Source of the DNA: Hyaloperonospora brassicae
Lineage: Eukaryota > Oomycota > Peronosporomycetes > Peronosporales > Peronosporaceae
Direction: 5' to 3'
Assembly: GCA_947650285.1 (NCBI GenBank)
Contig: CANTFL010000389.1
Coordinates: 62,001-126,000, forward strand
DNA length: 64,000 nucleotides
Part shown: positions 56,134-64,000 of the stretch, one piece after another
How the letters are laid out: every line of letters begins with the position of its first letter
Position numbering within the stretch: the stretch's first letter is position 1
The notes under the pieces: generated by a model
Seen by the model: the letters and a program-made list of their open reading frames with translations, nothing else
The model's database searches: none
Told to the model about the DNA's origin: nothing
Translations under genes and position numbers: made by a program

Positions 56134-59100
56134 ATGAGCGCGCGCTCGAGCTACAGCGGCTCGCCGCGGCAGCTCACAGTGAATCAGATGAATCAGCTGT
56201 CGATCCGCAGCCTCGAGGAGCTCAACCAGCTGTCGCAGGCCACGCGCGAGTTTGGCGAAGTGTACGCGGGCAGCAGTCCCCGCCGCGACGCGACCGCGCG
56301 GCGCAGTCCGCAGTTCCTCCAGCGCGTGTTTGACCCTTTGGAGAAGACGCGGCGCGACGAGGAGCGTCTGTTCCTCGTGCGCCTCTCGGGCATCCAGTGC
56401 CGCAACCTCCAGGGCGGGCGCTTTAGCGGCAAGAGCGACCCGTACGTCGAGTTTCACTGGGACAGCGACCGGCCGGTGGACGTGAGTGCGTCGAGTGCGT
56501 CGCAGCGAAAAGAGCGCCTCAGTAGCTGTGCAACGGCCGACGCCACGCGCGTGCCGCCGTTTGCTACGCCCGTGATCAAAGCCGACTTGAACCCGAACTA
56601 CAAGGGCGTGCTCATTACCTTTGAGTACAAGGCGACGCTGCGGGCGCTCGCGAGCAAGTTCTTGACGGTCAAGGTGTTTGCCAGCAAGTTGTTCCAGGCC
56701 GACCAGCTGATTGGCCAGACGCACGTCGACTTGTGGAGCATTGCCACGGGGCCGGTCCACCACGACCACCACTTGACGGGCTGTGAAAACGGACGCGTGG
56801 TGTTCAATTGCTACATGGAACAGTGCAGTGAGTGGGACATTTCAGTGAGCGACGTGGGGGTCATGATGCCGGCCATTGCGAACGAATTGGACCGACCAGA
56901 AGGCCATGACTTTCAAGAAGACGCGTCGTTGCCGCTGAAGAAGTTTGGCGTGAGCTACAAGTGCACGATTGGCATTAACGAGAAGTTTTACATGGGCAAT
57001 ACGCTCAAGCACGCAGTGAAGCGCGAGATTGGCGAGATTGACGAAGTTAGTTTCCAGGCGTTGGCTCGGTTAGCAGTCTTGTCGTCTCGTGTGTCGCGAC
57101 CAAACACGCAATCAAAGAGCGACGCCGGTGCCGACGATGAAGTTGCTGCTGACTTGCTGGTCGCTCAAGACCCGATCGGTGTGGGATGGACGACATCGTC
57201 GGACTACCTGCCTCCGATCAAGCGGTACAGTACGTTTGACGAACTCATGTCGGCAACGCTGACGTTGGAGGTGAGTGCACGATTGGCAATGGTGGATGTT
57301 GCGTGTAAAGTCGTGACGGTCTTGTTATTCTGCTTTGTTAGGTTCGCCAGCTGTTAGTAGGTCGAGGTCAAATGTCGACGGATGCAGATGAAGAGTTTGT
57401 GGGCTTGCTGGACAAGTACAAGAGCGATACATTGGTGCGTTGCATGCCACACGATCGTTTTGTCGAGAAGTCGATATAAATTGTAAGTGGTCGACTGACG
57501 ATTGTGTACGCAGGCAACGTCAAGCACAGATATTCAGTTTGACGAAGAGATCAAAAACACGATCTTGTTCGGGCAAACGTGGCTTTCGTTGGAGAAAATT
57601 TTCGAAGACGCATTCCAAGAGCGGATCAAGAAAAAGCATGATGCTGATTCCGGTGACGAGACAAACGGGTTAGGATATCCCGACCAGTTTGTCACGAGCA
57701 AATTCGAACACAGCCTCACATTGAAGGGTCATCAAGTTGGAGTAATATATGGCACTATCTTGTTCAAGCGCATTCCCGACGTACGACAGCTCCGATGTGG
57801 CGTGAACAGTGAGAATGGTATTTCTTCGTCAAGCGCTGTGATTATCGGAGCAGCAGCGGCAGGGCCTAAGAAGAACTTGCGCAGATCGAAGGTGGTGATC
57901 CCGATAGAAGCTCAGCGTGTGTTGGAGAAAACGCAAGATTTGGTGGAGCTGATGGCAAACCGTCAAAAAGATGACCAGGAAGCCAAGGTGCGGAAGGCGA
58001 CAAAAATACTGAAAATGCTGCAAGTTTCGCACAAAGCGTCAATGCTGTCGTGGGTGTACGTGTCTGCCAAGGCGCTGGAAGAGACGAAAAACATTTTGTT
58101 ACGGCTGTGGCAATTTTTGCTGGAAAACATTCGCGTTCGTCACTACACACTCAGGAATGTGTTTTACGAGCTGCTTTTCTATTTGGTAAAACGTGCCGAG
58201 CTGAGTGACTTACCGTTGCTGGGCTTTGACACGACTATGGTGACAACGTTATTGGGGATCAAGCATACGCACAAGGTTTCAAAGAAGGACCTGGAGTTTG
58301 CGCTGAAGTTGCGGGCGATGCTCGTAGAGACCAAGTTTTGCGTCCTTCAGACGGTCTCTGTTCGTGGTGTGATGAACAACAACCTGATGTTTTTTGTAGC
58401 GAGAATGTTATCAGTTCTGTGTTTTCGGCTTCCGAGTTTCGGCGTGGAAATATACCAGTTGTGGTCGGAATCATACAATGAACCGGTACCTGAGCTCGCC
58501 GCTGAGTTTCGAATGAACGCCGTTGCAGATTTGTTTGCAATGGATGGTTTGGAAGCTCATTTGGACTGGCGACGGTTCCACAAAGCCGTTTTCGACGAGT
58601 ACGGGGAGAAAGTGCTTCGGCATCAAGAAGAGGAAGCGGAAGACAAGTACGAGATAACTTCCGAAGCATGGAAATCGCGCTTCCGTCGGCTCGTCGGAGA
58701 GGCAAATACGCTGAATATCTTGTTGGTGGATCAGTGGTTGTGGTATGTCCTGGACACGTTGGCTGTCCTCAATCGAAAGATTGGGTGGGTCCACTTGCCT
58801 GGATACACTCAAGTGCTGATGGTCTTCTTTCTGGAGTTGAAGACACAAAAGTCAGGCTGGCTTCCACCAACCCTTTACAAGTTATCGTGCACGATGCTGT
58901 CAAACTCGAGCTTGATCAACCCCATGACCAAGTTCTTGCTGAGCAGCACCAGCGTGCATGACGTCTCAGCGGTTATCGGTACTGTCGAACTGCTCGGAGT
59001 GTGGATGTACATGATTCGGAGTTGGCGCGTTCGTCTAAGTTCGTATTGCTTGTCGCATTTGGAAAACAATGATCGCTGGAACTTCCACCAAGACGACCAA

Positions 59101-60535
59101 TACTCGATTCCAGCCGGTGACGAGGTGTCATTGCTTCCGCCGTCGTTCGATTTTCGTTTCCTGTGTGCTGCATTACGCATTTTGCTGGACTCGGAACATA
59201 CTCAGGTTGTGTTGACAACGCTGGAGCTTTTGTACAACTGTTGGGATTGCTTCCCGGAGCGACATGCGGAAAAGCTTCGTATTGAGCTGCTTCGGTCCTT
59301 CATTCGACTGTTCCTACACTGGCACCGTGAAGTGCGTAGTTTCTTCCACACACTGATTGCTTTCCGCGCTATGAAGCCACATGGATGGACTCAGAAAGGG
59401 GCATCGTTCGTGGACACACCGCCGCACAGCCGTCGACAAATCGACGCCGTTGCTGCTGACTTCAACCAATCTCTTGGAACCGAAGAGCCAAGTGATACTG
59501 TGCGACGCTCGCGTTCGTCCAGTGCAAGCAACCTGGCAGATTCTGGACACAAGCGACTCAGCTCGTCGTCACCGCGCTCATCTCCACGATCAGGATCCAA
59601 TTTGTCCATTACAATATCGTCACCAAGTAGCCGCGGGTTTGGCAGTGGCCACAGCACCCCCACTTCGGACTACAAAAGCGGAGACAGTTTTCAGTTAGAC
59701 CGGCCGAAAGGACGCAGTGCATCGGAAGACGGTCTCAACCGGTCGGAGTCCCTACAGCCCAAAATGGACTCGAACATTCAACTGAAGTTCAACCGACTGC
59801 TCGAGTCAGTCTACGTTGCTGCCAAAACATACATCGAGCGCCAGAGCGAGAACGGAAACCTGTTGCGAAAGCAGACGATGCAGGCTACGTGGAAGAAGAA
59901 GGGTGTGCTGCTTAAGCAAGGGGCTATTTACAAGACCACTTGGGAGAGCAAGTACTTTTCGCTTCAGAACAACAAGCTGGGTTACGCCGACACCGAACAA
60001 GGCCCAATCAAGCGCGAGATGAACGTTATCGGCAGCGTGGTCTCGGAAGTGTCGAACCAGCTGGACCACTCTCAGGGAACGCGAGCTGTGCTCTTTTACT
60101 GTTTTTCCGTCGATAGCGGTTACCAGAAGTTTGTGTTGTGTGCTCCATCATTTGAGGAGCAGCGGGAGTGGATGGAAGTGTTGGCACAAAATGCAACTGC
60201 GGAGACGGCGGTGCGAAGAGATAACGAGACGCTGTCGCAGGTAGATGTAGCGGAAGTGTCCGACCAGCTGGAGTCGCTGACAGGGAAGCACACGGCTGCG
60301 GATAACGTGCCCGAGTCGTTGTTGCCGTACTCGGTGCTTGCTGTCAAAGAGTAAGTTTTGTATTTGCGATGCGATGGCTTTTGAATGCGCGTTCTAATCT
60401 GATTTGGCTCTGATTTGCAGGTGGCTGAACTTCCGAGTAGCAGCAATGGAGATCGAAAGCAAACTGGCTGCTGGTCAGCCGTTCCACATGCCAGTGCTGC
60501 TATCCAAGTCGTCCTTGTATGCGGATGATGATTGA
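56134..60535 (+). CDS. C2 - DUF1765-like - PH domain protein
   Basis: Four exons (56134-57270, 57342-57434, 57514-60350, 60421-60535) separated by introns of 71, 79 and 70 bp (GTGAGT, GTGCGT, GTAAGT donors), giving about 1393 aa. I start at the ATG at 56134; an upstream in-frame ATG (56083) adds only basic residues. A C2 domain (~75-225) has LSGIQCRNLQGGRFSGKSDPYVEF. The middle is all-helical and contains LHWHREVRSFFHTLIAFRAM (~1000-1020), which resembles the DUF1765 family of fungal proteins (inference). A Ser-rich linker precedes a PH domain (~1200-1305; KKKGVLLKQGAIYKTTWESKYFSL). C2 and PH domains both bind membrane phosphoinositides or phosphatidylserine, so the protein probably acts at a membrane; catalytic residues are not seen. 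The last exon encodes a 38-residue tail. A (CT)n run lies ~160 bp upstream of the ATG. Confidence 0.87.
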
Positions 60536-61767
60536 ACAGAGTGGCTGACAATGGGTGATCTGTGGGTAAGGCGCGGCCGTGTCGTAGAGCGCGAGGTGGT
60601 TCACGGCCGCCTTGACTACTAGCGTTGGGCGATGGACACGCACATGATGTTAGATGCATTGTGGCTGGCCCGTCACGACGTACTAATTCAGTAATACATG
60701 GAGATACAAGATTGCAGACCAAAACAGCTGATGAGTTGGAGAGCAGAAGTTGCGCTGCCGACAAAGTGGTGCAGGAACATGCAAAATGAAGACGATGGGC
60801 GTGGAGCAGCTTCTCTCTGGGCAGTCATCTCGTTTGCTGCCATGTTTTGCACTCACGCAAGTCGCGCTGACCATGTTTAGAAGCACTGCCATCTACAGCG
60901 AGATTGTTTTGGTCTGCACATGCAGAATTGAGATGCCCCTTCGTCGCTATCTTTGCTGGCAAACACGAAACGACATGCACCCAGCCGTTTCGGATATACA
61001 TGAGGATGAAGACACGACGTCATTGCAACAGAGCGCGGTCGCAATCACGGACCAGCTACGTGGGGCTGCAAGTTCGGTTGCATTGCCGACACCAACTTCG
61101 ATAGAAGCGCGATGTTGATCCGTCTACTTGGACGCAGCATCAGTGTCGTTTTCATTGCGACGGAACCGGCGGATCTCTCTACTATCATAATCTGACAATG
61201 TCAAGTCGGGTGTTCACAATGTCTTCTCTACATGGTTGGGATGTGCGTTAGCTCTGCTGCTACGCCTACTGAAAGCACCATCTCCACTAGCATGCGCCAG
61301 TCCACCTCGGCTGCAACCTCGCGCGTCATGGTACACACCATCAGCAGCTGCACTCATACATCGCCGTATTCGTTGACGAGATCCTCCCGACCCGCCTGTC
61401 GACAGCTGCTGCTGCCAACCCGATGCTGGCGAAGAAGAACACACCAAGTTCTCCCTTGCGTGATGCATCCAGCGACATAGTCGCTGTGTACTGCATTGCG
61501 ATTCCTACATCGTCATCCGCTGACACTTTTCAGACAGCGCGAGTGTGGGTTGGTGCACAACCACCTTAACGTGTACGGAAACAATCGCCACGCAATGCGA
61601 TCAGTCGGACATGGTAGTCAACGCCTTGTCCTCGCTCGATTCCAATTTCGCCGAGGCGTCTCTGGTTGTTCCTCGTTGACAAACCCACGAAGGCCAGCGA
61701 CCGTTTTTCCGATCGCTTGAGCGTGCAGCATTCCACGTCGCACCGTCTGCTTGCAAGCCAAGCCAAT
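60536..61767. other. convergent 3' spacer, no supportable gene
   Basis: The C2/PH gene (plus) and the EDRF1-like gene (minus) end here tail-to-tail, so it contains two 3' UTRs. Short ORFs overlap in several frames; none is convincing. No RNA gene or repeat was seen. Confidence 0.5.
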
Positions 61768-64000
61768 CTATAGGATGCACATACCCCGCAAGGTGCCTAG
61801 AATCGGAACGACACTGTCTGCGCTGGCGTCGTCGTAGTAGATCATTTCCTTGTACATCTTCTTGAACATGTCTAGTTTCTTGCTCTTTGACGTTGTACCA
61901 TTCGCCCCAACAAGCGTGAGACGATCACTGGAGCATAGTCGTATCAGCTGGTGCAAGACAGCTTTCACCTTTGCCACTACATTGCAAGCAAGCAGCGCCA
62001 TGTCGTCGTCCTCGAGCTTCCGATTCTTGCTGTGGCCGACATGAAACGCCTTGTACGTGCTCAGCAGTATCAGCAAGGCATGCTCAATGCCTTCGAACCG
62101 ACCACCGAGTATGTGCAAGTCCGCCAGTTCTTGATGTATCAACACAAACGTCTTGCCAACTTCCGCAGCGCCAAAATAATTGAGGGCCTTCTCGTAATGT
62201 CTCCTTGTGATTTCCATGCGACTCGCAAGTGTTGGCGAGAACCCGTCGCATTTGTCGGCCCGTATGTTTTCTCGCTCAGTTTGCAACGTACTTGAAATCA
62301 TGCGGCTGTGGAATGAAGCGATCTGGTAATGGGTAGACGCCGTTTGTTTCTCGTCGCCCAGCTCGGCATACAATGACAACGCCTTGTTAAATATCGTGAG
62401 CGCTTTGTTTTCGCGCACTTTCGTCGATGCAGCAGATCCAGTCGGGCCCAGTATCGACACACTATTTGCCAGATCCACTGCCCATACGAGATAAGTCAGG
62501 GCCAATTCCCCTTTCACTTTTCGGTTCAAGTCCATGTCTGCTTTGCTTTGTTTCAGCAACTGCAAAGCTTCCGTGCAAAGTCGGATCGCAGCTTCATAAT
62601 GCTCCACCCTGTCATCGGCCGATTTACCTTGGGCGAATATCTTGTGAAGGTGAGCAAGATTGGCTCGAAGCAGCGCTACGTTGACTCCATCTACAAAGCG
62701 CGTTAGATGAAATTCGCTCGAAATCACAATGAACATGGACACTACTAGCAATTACATACCTTCAATATCACTGAAGATCTTGCAGCCGCGCTCAAACCAT
62801 CTGAAAGCTTCTTTGTAGTCGCACCTCACGGCAAGGGAATACTTACCAAGCTCGTTGCTTGCATTGCCTAGCTTTTTCATCATCATGCTTTATGAAGACA
62901 AGAAGCACGTGAACACAGTCAGGGCTTTACTCAAGGCAACATCCACATGATGTAAACGTACAAGTACAGCTCGGAGTTTGCCGGTGGTGACAACGCGCGG
63001 AAATAAGCCAAGAAGGAGAGCATCAGTAGATCCTTCTCACGACTTGCAAGCGTCTCGTCGTCTGTCGGTCCAGCGTTTTGCTCGAAACCCTCGATGAACT
63101 CGTTCGCATGATCGCGTAGGCTTGGAAGCTGATCACGTTTGATACCAGAGACAACATTATACAAGGCAGCCAGTCCGTCATAGACACCCACAGGCTTTTG
63201 AGCAGCCATATCGCCGATCAGGCCTAGTAAGAAGCAGCGTAGCTCAGTCCCAGATTCACACATCCTGATCTTTCCTTGCGACAGTCCCGCTCTTCCAACG
63301 CCGTCAAAGTCCAGATTGTCAAGCATGAGGTCAAACACAGCGTCCTGCTCTCGTGAAGACAAATCAAGAGGCTGCACGTCATCAGGGATTGAGCTTAGCG
63401 TGAGAAACTGACCTGCTTCAACCATGCATTTCCCCACGTCGGTCCACTTGTGGTCGCGAGCGTACAGGCGCCCGAGCTCGAGGCACGCAGAGCTAAACTT
63501 GAGCTGCAGCCGATTCAATTCTTCATCCATGAAGTTGCCCATCTCATCGTTCTCGTCTGCGTCTTCAGGTGTCAATTCTCCATTGCCTTCTACCGCAGCG
63601 GCCGCGTCGACTTCATCGTCGGTGTGTGTCAGAGCAGGACCACCATCTTTCGGACTGCATTCTTCAAACAACTTGATGCTGGCAAGCAAGTACTGTTTCG
63701 CCTTCTCTAGTAGTCTGACGGCTGCCTCTCGATCGGAGCCTACTGATGTCGACTCCGTTGAGCTGAACGCGTGCGTTTGATTGCACTCCCGAAGATACGT
63801 ATCAGCAAGCTGTTCACTAACCGATGAGCAAATAGGGCCGTGAGCTGCTCCACCTTTTTGAGCAATCTCGCCCAACAAACGCATGCACGTGCACAGCAGA
63901 TCTCGCTCGCGCTGCTGGAGCTGTTGTTGTAGCTGCGGTGTTCCTGCTGCTAATGAGCTCGAAAGTCTTGACGCTCGAGCGGCAAAGCGATAGCACAGCA
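61768..64000 (-). CDS. EDRF1-like TPR protein, 3' part, 5' end outside window
   Basis: Three exons are visible: beyond 64000 down to 62962, then 62887-62760, then 62690-61768, with introns of 74 bp (GTACGT...AAAG) and 69 bp (GTATGT...TTGTAG). They encode the last ~695 aa; the frame is still open at the window edge, so the gene is partial at its 5' end. The middle exon reads MMMKKLGNASNELGKYSLAV, and the splice creates FSDIEDGVNVALLRANLAHL; these match the conserved C-terminal region of EDRF1-type proteins (LGN--NELG, then ED--N-ALL-CN). Helical TPR-like repeats and KGELALTYLVWAV (last exon) fit the same family. Human EDRF1 affects globin gene expression; the protein is conserved in eukaryotes without blood, so its basic role is unclear. 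Acidic stretches (residues GELTPEDADENDEMG) lie in the first visible exon. Confidence 0.8.

Overview
This window looks like nuclear DNA of an oomycete, most likely Peronosporales (Phytophthora or downy-mildew type). Four things point there: coding regions near 50-55% GC, with few and short introns (69-119 bp, GT..AG); Inr/FPR-like start sites (TCA-C/T-T followed by an A/T-T-T block) close upstream of ATGs; a LINE ruin whose ORF1, endonuclease, reverse transcriptase and RNase H pieces resemble oomycete L1-type elements; and FYVE/ankyrin, S33 peptidase and C2/PH proteins typical of these genomes. Assignments come from motif reading only; no database search was possible.

Layout. 1-3.1 kb: a peroxisomal acyl-CoA oxidase gene (minus strand, C-terminal SRL) facing a decayed, inverted copy of its own 3' end, beside a 24-bp minisatellite. 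5.4-7.3 kb: a secreted S33 alpha/beta-hydrolase peptidase with one intron. 8.3-18.5 kb: a decayed LINE on the plus strand, interrupted by a GATC-rich block. 18.5-24.3 kb: mostly unassignable DNA with one tRNA-like/SINE-like patch. 24.4-26.5 kb: two minus-strand genes, a twin-CX9C TRIAP1/Mdm35-like protein (two exons, reconstructed here) and an ankyrin/FYVE protein. 26.5-27.3 kb: a strongly G/T-skewed tract. 27.9-41.9 kb: a single-exon gene for a giant (about 4665 aa) coiled-coil protein holding 50 almost identical 58-residue repeats and a C-terminal GOLD domain. 42.3-43.4 kb: a protein with an acidic tract, a short coiled coil and an NTF2-like C-terminus. 43.7-44 kb: a 126-bp tandem duplication. 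45.0-48.2 kb: two paralogous 140-aa proteins of an unrecognised family. 48.3-56 kb: no supportable gene. 56.1-60.5 kb: a four-exon C2 - DUF1765-like - PH protein. 61.8-64 kb: the 3' part of an EDRF1-like TPR protein that runs off the window.

How the genes fit together. There is no operon logic; this is a eukaryotic mix of household genes separated by decayed repeats. Several genes share a membrane-trafficking or lipid theme (FYVE binds PI3P, GOLD and C2/PH act at membranes, TRIAP1/Mdm35 supports mitochondrial lipid transfer, ACOX burns fatty acids), but the sequence does not show that they work together. The most unusual object is the giant GOLD coiled-coil gene: its repeat array is homogenised at the nucleotide level and is flanked on both sides by older, diverged versions of the same unit.
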